In this document: piece by piece, positions 43,601 through 52,426 of the stretch
How positions within the stretch are numbered: the stretch's first letter is position 1
How the letters are laid out: each line of letters starts with the position of its first letter
From: Kaistella montana
GTDB lineage: Bacteria; Bacteroidota; Bacteroidia; Flavobacteriales; Weeksellaceae
DNA length: 64,000 bases
NCBI RefSeq assembly: GCF_024436175.1
Contig: NZ_JANFQP010000002.1
Span: 724,996 to 788,995, forward strand
Reading direction: 5' to 3'
Translations under genes and position numbers: made by a program
Notes under the pieces: model-generated
The model's input: only the letters and a program-made list of their open reading frames with translations
Told to the model about the DNA's origin: nothing
The model's database searches: none

Positions 43601-44959
43601 ATGAAAAAACATCAATTAATCTTGCTCACCACGGCCTTGTTTACCGCGCTTTTTTATGGTGAAGATTTGGGACTCAATTTCGGGATTCTGGGAATTTGTT
43701 ACGCATTGCTCACTTTGTATCAAACGCCGGAAAAAAATCGCACGCGAAAGTTTTTAATCATCTTTGTACTAGGCGTTTTGTCAAATGTTGCGTTTGCTTG
43801 GTACGGGGATTTTGTTTCTTTTTTAGCGGTTTTTTCGTCGATGTTTTTGTTGGCTTTTTTGTCGAAAAACAAAGATTTGAAATCCATTTTGGTGATTCCA
43901 CTTTTTGTGGTGAATTTTGCGACTTTCGTTTACCGATTTTTCAAATTTGAAGATTGGTTGCCCAAAACTCAAACTTCTCGCGCTGTACAAAAATTGATTT
44001 CCCTTTTTCTGATTCCCGGGATTTTATTGCTTTTGTTTTTAGGAATTTATTCGGTCGCAAGTACTAATTTTTCTGGGATTTTCACCGATTATGAATTCGA
44101 TTTTAACGCTTGGGAATTTTTTGTTTTAAGCGCGTTGGGATTTTTTATCGCTTTTAATTATTGGAATTTTAAGGTTGAAAATTTCCTTTTTTCATGGAAT
44201 CATCAATTAAAAAATGATTTTCTAAATGAAGAAAAATCTTTGAAACCGAGTTTTAGTTTCTTAGATTTTAATGCAGAAAGACGAAGCGGAATTGTTTCAC
44301 TTTTAGCCTTAAATCTTCTGTTAATCGTGTTTATCATCACTTTCAACTACGAAGTTTTTGTGGAAATCCCTCGTTCTGCGGACCAACTTTCTGGCGAGAC
44401 ACATCAACGGGTAAATGCGGTGATTTTATCAATTATCATGGCGGTTTTGGTGATTTTGTTTTATTTTAAAGGCAGTTTTAATTTTGATCAAGAAGCAAAA
44501 CCTTTGAAAATTTTGGCAAAAATTTGGGTGGTTCTCAATGCCATTTTGGTGATTTCTGCTTTGATAAAAATTTCCGAATATGTGGTGAATTTCGGACTTA
44601 CTTACAAAAGAATGGGCGTTTACGCTTTCCTGATTTTAGCGCTGATTGGCTTGTTTTTCACTTTTATTAAAATTCAAAAACCGAAAACTAACGCCTTTAT
44701 TTTCAATCACATGATTTGGTGTTTTTATGGAACAATTTTGGTTGCGAGTTTCATCAATTGGGGAAATTTTGCGACGGTTTACAATTTGAAAAATGGAAAA
44801 GGAGATTTTAATTTTTATAATACCTTACATTATAATGATGAAATTCTGAATCGCCATTTTCCGAATGAAATGAAAGCTTCAGCGAAAAAAATCGTTGCAA
44901 AACAAGAGCAAAAAAATCCGTTTTTATCCCAATTTATTTATTACAAAACCCTTAAATAA
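43601..44959 (+). CDS. DUF4173-like polytopic membrane protein
   Basis: A 452-residue integral membrane protein with about 11-12 hydrophobic segments and only short polar loops. The pattern and the region NAERRSGIVSLLALNLLLI resemble the DUF4153/DUF4173 families of unknown function often encoded beside small HTH regulators. The stop lies 4 bases before the start of a lipoprotein gene. No catalytic or transport motif is evident. Confidence 0.75.
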   Translation: MKKHQLILLTTALFTALFYGEDLGLNFGILGICYALLTLYQTPEKNRTRKFLIIFVLGVLSNVAFAWYGDFVSFLAVFSSMFLLAFLSKNKDLKSILVIPLFVVNFATFVYRFFKFEDWLPKTQTSRAVQKLISLFLIPGILLLLFLGIYSVASTNFSGIFTDYEFDFNAWEFFVLSALGFFIAFNYWNFKVENFLFSWNHQLKNDFLNEEKSLKPSFSFLDFNAERRSGIVSLLALNLLLIVFIITFNYEVFVEIPRSADQLSGETHQRVNAVILSIIMAVLVILFYFKGSFNFDQEAKPLKILAKIWVVLNAILVISALIKISEYVVNFGLTYKRMGVYAFLILALIGLFFTFIKIQKPKTNAFIFNHMIWCFYGTILVASFINWGNFATVYNLKNGKGDFNFYNTLHYNDEILNRHFPNEMKASAKKIVAKQEQKNPFLSQFIYYKTLK

Positions 44960-44963
44960 ACCG

Positions 44964-45452
44964 ATGAAAAAGTTGTTGATTTTGATTCCGTTAATTGTGT
45001 TTTCTTGCCAAAAAAAGGAAACTGAAACCAGTAATTTTTCCAAAAAAGATTCTGTAATTCTTACATCAAAAACTGAAGTGAAAGATTCAGTTTCAGCAAT
45101 TCCAACGATTGAAACCAATCGTGAATTTGATGGAGATTCGATTATTAGAAATGTAAAATCCGAGCAAATTCCGTTTCGTGTGGATGAAGAATTTACCCAT
45201 GAAAATCAGCAATTAATCATTAAAATTCAAAATTTCGACCGACAAAATATTTCAGGTGAAATTCTTCCGGAAAATCCTGAGATGAATATTCGTTTCAACC
45301 AAATAAAACTCCCAAATGGCGATTACGACGGCCCTTTCGGAAGAGGAATGATGTTTAAATCCCGAGAAAATGGAGAAATTTGGCTCATCATCGGGAAAAG
45401 CAATATGGCATCGGGAACTGCAACCGGAAAATTTTCTATAAAAATTCAATAA
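44964..45452 (+). CDS. Lipoprotein of unknown function
   Basis: The ATG at 44964 gives 162 residues with signal MKKLLILIPLIVFSC, so Cys15 is the likely lipidated residue. A Ser/Thr/Lys/Glu-rich linker (about 16-60) follows. A compact C-terminal beta-rich domain contains NMRFNQIKL-like strands and PFGRGMMFKSRENGEIWLIIG (about 115-145). No family is recognised. A longer frame from 44895 lies inside the upstream gene and is rejected. It is probably the last gene of the DUF4173 cluster, with a 4-base gap. Confidence 0.72.
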   Translation: MKKLLILIPLIVFSCQKKETETSNFSKKDSVILTSKTEVKDSVSAIPTIETNREFDGDSIIRNVKSEQIPFRVDEEFTHENQQLIIKIQNFDRQNISGEILPENPEMNIRFNQIKLPNGDYDGPFGRGMMFKSRENGEIWLIIGKSNMASGTATGKFSIKIQ

Positions 45453-45546
45453 TTGCTTGATTTTTAAAGTTTTCGTGTTAATCTTATGTTAAAATTACGC
45501 ATTGGTACAATTTCTGAATGAAAGGCTTCATATCAAATTTACTATT

Positions 45547-46056
45547 ATGAAAAATTTATTTTTATCAGCCGTGGTTGCAACTGCAACTTTAGCAAGTTGT
45601 TCCACCGTTTCTTCAATTTTACAAAATACTTTTCCTTACAATGCGACCGTGGTAGTAACTTCTGGTTCGCCTGCCAATACTACTTTGTCGAGTGTTTCGC
45701 CCGCACAAAGTATTAACCAATTGACCGGAGCCGGAGCCAATGTGAAGGATATTCGAGTGTCGAATGTGACGATGTCGGTTGGTACGAACGCAAGTATGGG
45801 CGTTTTCAAATCGGTGCAAGTTTACCTTTCAAACAATGGTGCGAACGAGGTTTTGGTCGCTTCTAGAGACGCAATTGGCGACAATGTGGGAACTTCGCTT
45901 TCTTTGGATGCGAATACTACGCGAACTTTGGATAATTTAATGAAATCTGGTTCGGTTCAAGCGAGAATTGTTTATGTTTTAAAACAAACTCCAGCTTCCG
46001 ATATTTCTTTGAAAACTTCGATTGGATTTAGCAGTGTTCCGGTAACGAATCCGTAA
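45547..46056 (+). CDS. Small lipoprotein of unknown function
   Basis: The ATG at 45547 gives 169 residues with lipoprotein signal MKNLFLSAVVATATLASC (Cys18). The mature part is Ser/Thr/Ala/Asn-rich and beta-like, with no cysteine. It contains YNATVVVTSGSPANTTLSS and KSVQVYLSNNGANEVLVAS. It resembles a secreted beta-sandwich more than an enzyme. A frame starting at 45502 is longer but lacks the signal at its front. A strong terminator follows the stop. Confidence 0.7.
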   Translation: MKNLFLSAVVATATLASCSTVSSILQNTFPYNATVVVTSGSPANTTLSSVSPAQSINQLTGAGANVKDIRVSNVTMSVGTNASMGVFKSVQVYLSNNGANEVLVASRDAIGDNVGTSLSLDANTTRTLDNLMKSGSVQARIVYVLKQTPASDISLKTSIGFSSVPVTNP

Positions 46057-46082
46057 TTAATTCTGAATCAAATATTTAATAA

Positions 46083-46114
46083 AAAATGTCCGCACTTTAT
46101 AGTACGGACATTTT
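46083..46114. terminator. Bidirectional terminator
   Basis: AAAATGTCCG (46083-46092) and CGGACATTTT (46105-46114) form a stem that extends through CACT/AGTA with one mismatch. A-rich and T-rich flanks occur on both sides. It ends the lipoprotein gene on the plus strand and the dsbD-like gene on the minus strand. Confidence 0.85.
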
Positions 46115-46130
46115 CTATTTTAAAGGAATT

Positions 46131-48212
46131 TTATTTGTTTTTCTTGAAAAATTCAATGCCACAATTCAAGAAATTTTTGAAATCTTCTTTTGGCATATAC
46201 CCGGAAACAGGCGTGTTGATTACTTTTCCGTCAGGCGAAACCAATACATAATGCGGTTGTGAATTATTATTGAAATTCACCTGTTGAAACATCGACCATT
46301 TGTCGCCGATTGTTTTGATTTTTTTCATTTGTCCGTTGCCCATATCGATTTTGGTTTGCTCGTTTTCCGGAAGTTCTTCTTTATCGTCCACATACAACGA
46401 AGCTAAAACTACATCGTTCTGAAGAATCGGCAAAATATCGGGTTCGCTCCACACAAATTCTTCCATTTTACGGCAGTTTTCACAACCATAACCGGTGAAA
46501 TCGATAAGTACAGATTTGTTTTCTTTTTTTGCCAATTCAATCGCTTTGTAATAATCATGTTCAGGATGCATTCCTAAAATTCCATCTTCTTCTTTATGTA
46601 AGTAACTCACATTAATTGGAGGCAAAATCCCGGAAAGCATTTGCAATTTTGGTCTTTCTGCAGGAATTAAACCTTGAATTAAATAAATAATAAAGCCAAT
46701 TCCGAGGAAGCCGAATATTTTTCTGGTCAATGAAATTTTCTGGTTCTTGTCATCATGCGGAAACTTAATTTTCCCGAATAAATATAAAACCAAACCAATC
46801 GTAATTAGGATCCAAAGTGCGATGAACAGCTCTCTTTTCAAGAAAAATGTTTTTGAAACTAAATCTGCTTTTGACAAAAATTTCAAAGCCAATCCTAATT
46901 CGATAAACCCTAAGACTACTTTCACAGTATTCATCCAACCGCCGGATTTTGGTAAACTTTGCAACGCTTGAGGGAACAATGCCAACAAACCGAAAACAAT
47001 CGCCCAACTTAATCCGAAACCCGCTAAAGCAAAAGTGAGCAACATAGGAACATTCGCCGAACCGGTCACCGCGCTTCCGAGCAAACTTCCCAAAATTGGT
47101 CCGGTACAGGAGAACGAAACAATCACCAAAGTAAGCGCCATGAAGAAAATCCCGATAATTCCGCCCGCGTCTTCCGCTTTGGACGATTTATTGGCAATGG
47201 AACTCGGTAAAGTGATGTCGTAATATCCAAAAAAACTTCCCGCAAAGAATATAAAAATGATGAAAAAGGTGATGTTCAGCCAAACGCTAGTCGAAATTTG
47301 ATTGAAAATATTCCCCGCAATTCCATCAATAATATGGAAAGGAACACTCAACAATACAAAAATTAAGAGGATGAAAAATCCGTAAATAAATGCGTCGCGT
47401 TTACCTTTCGCTTTGTCTTTTGAACCTTTTGTGAAGAACGAAACCGTCAATGGAATCATCGGAAATACGCACGGAGTCAGCAAAGCGATCAATCCGCCGA
47501 AAAATCCAAGAAGCAAATACGTCCAGAAATTTTCATTGTTTTCTTGTTTTTCCATTCCGCAATCAGTTAATGGATTTTGGAAATCGAGAGAAGATACTTT
47601 TAATCCTTTTTGTTCCGGAGCAACCGTTGCTGAAGGACTTGCCACTCCAGTTTCCTTAGCGGTAATTACAGTTACAGAATCTTTTGAGACCTCATTTTCA
47701 ACAAGAGTTTCAGGTTCAGATTTGGTCTCCGTTACAGTATTTTCCGTTGCGGTTGCAGCGATTTTTTGTTCAAATTCTAAAGTATTTGGAGCCAAACAAA
47801 CTCGATCGTTACAAGTTTGATAAGTGATTTCTGCCGCAACTGTTGCGGGTTTTGCAGCATTTTTAAGTTTAAATTTTTGTTTAAAAAGCACCAAATCCGA
47901 GAAATAAACGATTTGTGCACCGAATGCTTCAGAAAATTCGTCGTGTTTCTTTCCGACTTCTACCACGCCGCCAATCAATTGAATTCCTTCTTTTGAAGAA
48001 AGCTTCATTTCGGTCGGAATCCCTGAATCTGGCGGTAAATCTTTGGAATAAATATGCCAATTTTTCTCGATCGTCGCGGTCAGAACCGCTTCGTAAACAC
48101 CGTTGGGAAGCGGATTGATGTTGTATTTGAATTTTACAGGATCTTTAATCTGAGCAGAAATTCCCTGAAAAAAGAAAACGATGATGAGGACCAGCCAATT
48201 TTTAAATTTCAT
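46131..48212 (-). CDS. dsbD: DsbD-like thiol:disulfide interchange protein
   Basis: Carries electrons from cytoplasmic thioredoxin across the inner membrane to periplasmic proteins. The 693-residue product has a signal peptide (about 1-20). The N-terminal DsbD-alpha-like domain carries a Cys pair in TYQTCNDRVCLAP. A linker and a CcdA-type membrane domain of about eight helices follow, with the functional cysteines in LTPCVFPMIPLT and VSFSCTGPILG. The C-terminal thioredoxin-like domain has Cys577-Glu-Asn-Cys580. All three thiol pairs expected for DsbD are present. It is transcribed after tilS with a 33-base gap and ends at a bidirectional terminator. Confidence 0.93.
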   Translation of the reverse strand: MKFKNWLVLIIVFFFQGISAQIKDPVKFKYNINPLPNGVYEAVLTATIEKNWHIYSKDLPPDSGIPTEMKLSSKEGIQLIGGVVEVGKKHDEFSEAFGAQIVYFSDLVLFKQKFKLKNAAKPATVAAEITYQTCNDRVCLAPNTLEFEQKIAATATENTVTETKSEPETLVENEVSKDSVTVITAKETGVASPSATVAPEQKGLKVSSLDFQNPLTDCGMEKQENNENFWTYLLLGFFGGLIALLTPCVFPMIPLTVSFFTKGSKDKAKGKRDAFIYGFFILLIFVLLSVPFHIIDGIAGNIFNQISTSVWLNITFFIIFIFFAGSFFGYYDITLPSSIANKSSKAEDAGGIIGIFFMALTLVIVSFSCTGPILGSLLGSAVTGSANVPMLLTFALAGFGLSWAIVFGLLALFPQALQSLPKSGGWMNTVKVVLGFIELGLALKFLSKADLVSKTFFLKRELFIALWILITIGLVLYLFGKIKFPHDDKNQKISLTRKIFGFLGIGFIIYLIQGLIPAERPKLQMLSGILPPINVSYLHKEEDGILGMHPEHDYYKAIELAKKENKSVLIDFTGYGCENCRKMEEFVWSEPDILPILQNDVVLASLYVDDKEELPENEQTKIDMGNGQMKKIKTIGDKWSMFQQVNFNNNSQPHYVLVSPDGKVINTPVSGYMPKEDFKNFLNCGIEFFKKNK

Positions 48213-48245
48213 TATTGCTTTTGTTTTAAACCTTAAAGAAAAAGG

Positions 48246-49553
48246 TTAAAATTTGATTTTTATTTTACTTTGAGCGTTTTGATCTGCCGAAAATCTACGA
48301 TCCTGACGAAGCGGAATAATTCCCAGAATTTCATCATTTCCGTTGCATAAAAGCCAGATTTTTTGCTGGGCTAAAATAGGGATTTTTTCATCCTTAAAAA
48401 ATTTCGCAACCGTCTTTTTGCCTATCATCCCGATTGGAAAAATTAAATCGCCACTTTTTTTCTTTCTAATTTTCAATGGGAAAGTCAGTTTTTCTTCATC
48501 AAAAAGCCATTGCATTTGCTGTTCAGCCGAAATGTATTTTGAGAGTGAAATTTCATGATTTTTAATGCTAGAAAGACTTTCTGCAATAATGATTTCTTCT
48601 CGATTTTCCAGCAAAACATTTTCGTTGGATGAAGTTTTCATCAGTACAAAATTCTCCCGATCGATCATTAATTGAAACTCTCCGGAATGAAAAGTTTTTC
48701 CTTTTTCTGCATTGAAGATTTTTCCGATTTCGATTTCATCGTGGAAGCCAAATTTTCTTAGGATTTCAAATTTTGTTAATGAATTTTGCTCTGAAAATTT
48801 CGCTTTGTTGATGTAAAAAATATGGTCTTTTTCAGAAATAAGTTCTTTTTCAATCTCCTGAATTTTTTCTTCTACAAATTGTTTTGTTTGGTCGAGGAAA
48901 TTTAAACTTTTAGCAAAATTCTGGAGGAAATTTTCATTAGTTTCGAAAAGTTTTGGCGCAATTTCGTTTCGGATGAAATTTCTTAAATAATTATTTTTTT
49001 TATTAGAAAGATCTTCCCTGAATTCCAATTGATTTTCTTTAGCAAAAGCATAAATTGCATCTTTTGTAAAGTTTAAAAGTGGACGCAAAATTTGATTTTC
49101 GTTGGCAGGAATTCCGCTTAAACCTTTGATTCCAGACGCTTTTGAAAGATTAATGAGAAAAGTTTCCAGCTGATCGTTGAGGTGATGCGCTGTGACCAAA
49201 TATTCGAGATTTTCATCTTTTTGAATCTTTCTGAAAAAATCATAACGAAGATTTCTTGCCCAATTTTGGATGGAATTTTCAGGTTTTTGATCCTTGTCGC
49301 TTACTTCGTAAAGATGAAACGGAATATTATTTTCCGAGCAGAAATTTCTTACCAAATCCTGATCTGCATTAGAATCTTCTCCTCTTAAATGATAATTCAC
49401 GTGCGCCACTTGAAACTTCAATCTTGAAGAATTGAACAGTTGCAAAAGCACCATCGAGTCTGCACCACCGCTTACAGCTAGTAAAAAATTGCTGCTTTCA
49501 GGGTTTTGAAGCAGATTTCGAAGCGCGTGATTAAAAGTTTCTTTGGTAAGCAA
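48246..49553 (-). CDS. tilS: tRNA(Ile)-lysidine synthetase TilS
   Basis: Changes C34 of the CAU-anticodon isoleucine tRNA to lysidine so that it reads AUA. The 435-residue protein has the N-type ATP pyrophosphatase P-loop SGGADS at 28-33. VAHVNYHLRGEDSNADQDLV lies at about 49-68, followed by TAHHLNDQLETFLINL and GLSGIPANENQILRPLL. The C-terminal TilS domain carries KIRKKKSGDLIFPIGMIGKK. The ATG at 49553 fits the family length. It is the first gene of a two-gene minus-strand unit with dsbD, and is divergent from the OmpA-like gene. Confidence 0.95.
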   Translation of the reverse strand: MLTKETFNHALRNLLQNPESSNFLLAVSGGADSMVLLQLFNSSRLKFQVAHVNYHLRGEDSNADQDLVRNFCSENNIPFHLYEVSDKDQKPENSIQNWARNLRYDFFRKIQKDENLEYLVTAHHLNDQLETFLINLSKASGIKGLSGIPANENQILRPLLNFTKDAIYAFAKENQLEFREDLSNKKNNYLRNFIRNEIAPKLFETNENFLQNFAKSLNFLDQTKQFVEEKIQEIEKELISEKDHIFYINKAKFSEQNSLTKFEILRKFGFHDEIEIGKIFNAEKGKTFHSGEFQLMIDRENFVLMKTSSNENVLLENREEIIIAESLSSIKNHEISLSKYISAEQQMQWLFDEEKLTFPLKIRKKKSGDLIFPIGMIGKKTVAKFFKDEKIPILAQQKIWLLCNGNDEILGIIPLRQDRRFSADQNAQSKIKIKF

Positions 49554-49631
49554 TTTTAAGAATTATTTGGCAAAGATAATTCTTCTGTTTCAATCGAATT
49601 CTCTAATTTTGGCTTAAATAAATCGAATTTT

Positions 49632-50468
49632 ATGAGAACAGGAACCCTTTTCGCCATTGCAATGATGGCACTTACGCTCACTTCATGTGTAAGCAAGAAA
49701 CAGTTTGATGCTTTAAATTTAAACTATAATCAATGCATCACCAACATCGGTGAAAGACAGCGCGAAATCCAGGAATTGAAATCAACCAACGCTGGTTTGT
49801 CGAGTGAAAATAACTTGCTAAGAGACCAAAATAATGCTTTGAAAACGTCTTTGGATGCATGTTTGGCAAATACAGGTCAAGGTTCTAAGAATATTACTGA
49901 ACTGATCAGCGAGATCAATTCCTCCAACAAATACATCAAACAACTGATTTCTACCAATTCGAAAAACGACAGTTTGAACCTCGCGCTTTCCAATAAATTA
50001 AAAAGATCGCTGGATGATATTGCCGACAAAGACGTTCAGGTGAAAGTTTTAAAAGGAGTGGTGATGATTTCACTTTCCGATCAAATGTTGTACAAAACTG
50101 GCGATTACAATGTATTGCCTGCTGCGCAAGATGTTTTGGGCAAAGTGGCGCAAGTGATTAATGATTATGACACGTATTCCGTTTTGATCGAAGGAAATAC
50201 CGATAATGTTCCTTTAACTTCAAGTAATTTACCGAAAGACAATTGGGATTTATCTGCTTTAAGAGCAACTTCCATGGCGAAGATTTTGCAAACCAAATTT
50301 GGAGTTAATCCTTCTAGAATTACCGCAGGAGGACGAAGCGAATATAACCCGAAAACCACCAACGCATCGGTTTCCGGAAGGGCTGAAAACCGCAGAACCG
50401 AGATTATCATCATGCCGAAACTTGACGAGTTTATGAAATTGATGGATATCGCTCCTGTAAAAAATTAA
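49632..50468 (+). CDS. OmpA/MotB-family peptidoglycan-binding lipoprotein
   Basis: A 278-residue lipoprotein with signal ending LTLTSC (Cys19). A coiled-coil stretch (about 25-135, many Leu/Asn/Glu heptads) precedes a C-terminal OmpA-like domain (about 145-265). That domain carries VLIEGNTDNVPL and NWDLSALRATSMAKILQ, ending RAENRRTEIIIMP; it is the peptidoglycan-binding fold. It would link the outer membrane to the wall. It is monocistronic, with a strong terminator after the stop. Confidence 0.9.
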   Translation: MRTGTLFAIAMMALTLTSCVSKKQFDALNLNYNQCITNIGERQREIQELKSTNAGLSSENNLLRDQNNALKTSLDACLANTGQGSKNITELISEINSSNKYIKQLISTNSKNDSLNLALSNKLKRSLDDIADKDVQVKVLKGVVMISLSDQMLYKTGDYNVLPAAQDVLGKVAQVINDYDTYSVLIEGNTDNVPLTSSNLPKDNWDLSALRATSMAKILQTKFGVNPSRITAGGRSEYNPKTTNASVSGRAENRRTEIIIMPKLDEFMKLMDIAPVKN

Positions 50469-50487
50469 AATCAATTAAAAAGATTAT

Positions 50488-50517
50488 AAATCCCGAGCAT
50501 TTTCGGGATTTTTTTAT
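50488..50517 (+). terminator. Terminator after the OmpA-like gene
   Basis: AAATCCCGA (50488-50496) pairs with TCGGGATTT (50503-50511) around a 6-base loop, followed by a T-run. Confidence 0.9.
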
Positions 50518-50543
50518 TTCCTTAAATTTGAAAAAAAATTACC

Positions 50544-51191
50544 ATGAGTTTTTTTGAAGAAAACTGTCCGGAAATGGACCGATATTTAGAAAATCACGCT
50601 TCTGCAGAACCTGCGCTTCTGAAAAAGTTGAGAAAAGAAACTTACCAAAAAACCACGCAACCACACATGATTTCTGGTTATCAACAAGGAAGATTGCTTT
50701 CCATTCTTTCTAAGATGATGCAACCCAAAAACGTTCTGGAAATCGGAACTTTTACAGGTTATGCGACGTTGTGCTTAGCGGAAGGTTTAGGAAAAGATGG
50801 AAAAATTACCACTTTGGATGTGAATGAAGATTTGGCTTATTTGCCTCAAAAATATTTTGATGAAAGCGAATTTTCTTCTCAAATCGATTTTAAAATTCAA
50901 GATGCAAAGGTGTTTTTAAAGGAAACCGAAGAAATTTTCGACCTCGTTTTCATCGATGCGGACAAGGAAAATTATGTGGAATATTTTAAACTCATCAAGC
51001 CTCGGTTGAAATCTGGATCGGTTGTAATGTTTGATAATGTGCTTTGGTATGGAAAGATTTTGGAAGAAAATCCGAAATTAAAATCGACGCAAAACATCAA
51101 AGAATTGAATGATTTGGTAGCACAGGACGAAGATTTCGAAAATCTTATTTTACCTTTGCGGGATGGGGTGAATTTAATGAGAAAGAAATAG
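50544..51191 (+). CDS. SAM-dependent O-methyltransferase
   Basis: A 215-residue cytoplasmic methyltransferase of the caffeoyl-CoA/catechol O-methyltransferase type (Methyltransf_3). VLEIGTFTGYATLCLAE (64-80) is the SAM-binding motif I. LDVNEDLA (91-98) binds the ribose, FIDADKENY (136-144) carries the metal-site Asp, and VMFDNVLWYG (161-170) holds the remaining ligand. The natural acceptor is not known. It opens a run of genes that ends with the Kdo transferase; the NlpC/P60 gene follows 14 bases downstream. Confidence 0.92.
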   Translation: MSFFEENCPEMDRYLENHASAEPALLKKLRKETYQKTTQPHMISGYQQGRLLSILSKMMQPKNVLEIGTFTGYATLCLAEGLGKDGKITTLDVNEDLAYLPQKYFDESEFSSQIDFKIQDAKVFLKETEEIFDLVFIDADKENYVEYFKLIKPRLKSGSVVMFDNVLWYGKILEENPKLKSTQNIKELNDLVAQDEDFENLILPLRDGVNLMRKK

Positions 51192-51205
51192 AATTTTCAG
51201 AATAT

Positions 51206-51919
51206 ATGGAAAAAGGAATTTGCAATGTTTCGGTAGCGCCACTTCGGGCAGAAAACTCACATCAGTCGGAGATGGTTTCCCAACTTCTCTATGGTGAAAA
51301 GGTAGAAATTATCGAAGAAAACGGAAGTTTTTCAAAAATAAAAATGGATTTTGACGCCTACGAAGGTTGGGTGGATGCAAAGCAAATTTCGAAAATTTCT
51401 GAGGATGAATTTGACCAAAAAACTTCGCGAATTCTTACCGAAGATTTTGAGATTTTTAATTTTAACGAAGGTAAAATCTTGCTTTCTCTAGGAAGTGAAA
51501 TACTTTCTGATGAACAACAAACTTTGTCGGAAACCACCGGGAATTCGCTTTCTGAAACCGCAAAACGCTTTCTAAATGTTCCGTATTTGTGGAGCGGACG
51601 AAGTTTTTTCGGGATTGATTGCAGCGGATTTACCCAATTGGTTTTCAAAGTTCACGGAATTCAGTTGCCTAGAGATGCTTACCAGCAGGCGGAAGTGGGA
51701 AATGTTTTAGATTTTGTGGAAGAAAGTGAACCCGGAGATTTGGCTTTTTTTGAAAATCAGGAAGGCAAAATTTCCCATGTGGGAATCATGTTGGAAGATC
51801 AAAAAATTATTCACGCTTACGGAAAAGTAAGAATCGATCTGCTGGATTCCACAGGAATTTTCAATAAAGATTTAGCAAAGCATACCCACAAATTGCGTTT
51901 TGTGAAACGAATTTTATAA
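51206..51919 (+). CDS. NlpC/P60 (C40) peptidoglycan hydrolase with SH3 domain
   Basis: A 237-residue cell-wall peptidase. N-terminal SH3-like segments (about 5-60, with QLLYGEKVEIIEENGSFSKI and YEGWVDAKQI) precede the C40 domain. Catalytic Cys139 lies in GIDCSGFTQ, His191 in ISHVGIM, and a third polar residue in the IHAYGKVRID region. Such enzymes cut the gamma-D-Glu-meso-DAP bond. No signal peptide is evident, so export is not explained by the sequence; some flavobacterial relatives act in recycling. Spacing to the neighbours is very short on both sides. Confidence 0.9.
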   Translation: MEKGICNVSVAPLRAENSHQSEMVSQLLYGEKVEIIEENGSFSKIKMDFDAYEGWVDAKQISKISEDEFDQKTSRILTEDFEIFNFNEGKILLSLGSEILSDEQQTLSETTGNSLSETAKRFLNVPYLWSGRSFFGIDCSGFTQLVFKVHGIQLPRDAYQQAEVGNVLDFVEESEPGDLAFFENQEGKISHVGIMLEDQKIIHAYGKVRIDLLDSTGIFNKDLAKHTHKLRFVKRIL

Positions 51920-51928
51920 ATATTGGCC

Positions 51929-52414
51929 ATGAAAAATACTTCCTTTTTCTTAAAGTCGATTTCCTTTTTCATCTTGATTTTCATTTGGATTTTCACGATT
52001 TTGAATTATAAAAATTTACCAGAAATTATTCCTGTTCATTATGATTTTGCAGGAAATCCAGATGGTTTTGGTGCTAAAAAACTTCTCATCCTCCTCAATA
52101 TCTTGATGACAGCGATCTTTGTGTTTTTGCTGTACGTCGCAAAAAGGCCGGATTTTCCTCTGCTTAACATTCCCCAAAATTTAAAAGATAATCCAATCAT
52201 TTCAGAACTGGTGGTTTCCATTTTAATGGTTTTAACGATTTCTCTTTTAGGAGTTATTTGCTATGAAAGTGTGCTCAACGCTTTAGGGAAAACTAATGGA
52301 TTATCTTCTGCAACGCATTATTTATTAGTATTACTTTTTCTGTTCATGATCGGTATGATGATCTATTCGTGGAAGTTATCTAAAAATAAATCCAAAGAAA
52401 TTCCATCCAATTAA
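51929..52414 (+). CDS. DUF1648-domain membrane protein
   Basis: The ATG at 51929 gives 161 residues (a TTG two codons earlier is less likely). The protein has four membrane helices (about 9-27, 51-68, 90-113 and 128-147). Its loop, NLPEIIPVHYDFAGNPDGFGAKKLL, is diagnostic of DUF1648 (SdpI-related). The function is unknown; SdpI relatives give immunity to a toxin in Bacillus, but that cannot be carried over here. It sits 9 bases after the NlpC/P60 stop and 12 bases before the Kdo transferase. Confidence 0.85.
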   Translation: MKNTSFFLKSISFFILIFIWIFTILNYKNLPEIIPVHYDFAGNPDGFGAKKLLILLNILMTAIFVFLLYVAKRPDFPLLNIPQNLKDNPIISELVVSILMVLTISLLGVICYESVLNALGKTNGLSSATHYLLVLLFLFMIGMMIYSWKLSKNKSKEIPSN

Positions 52415-52426
52415 ACTTAAATCACT

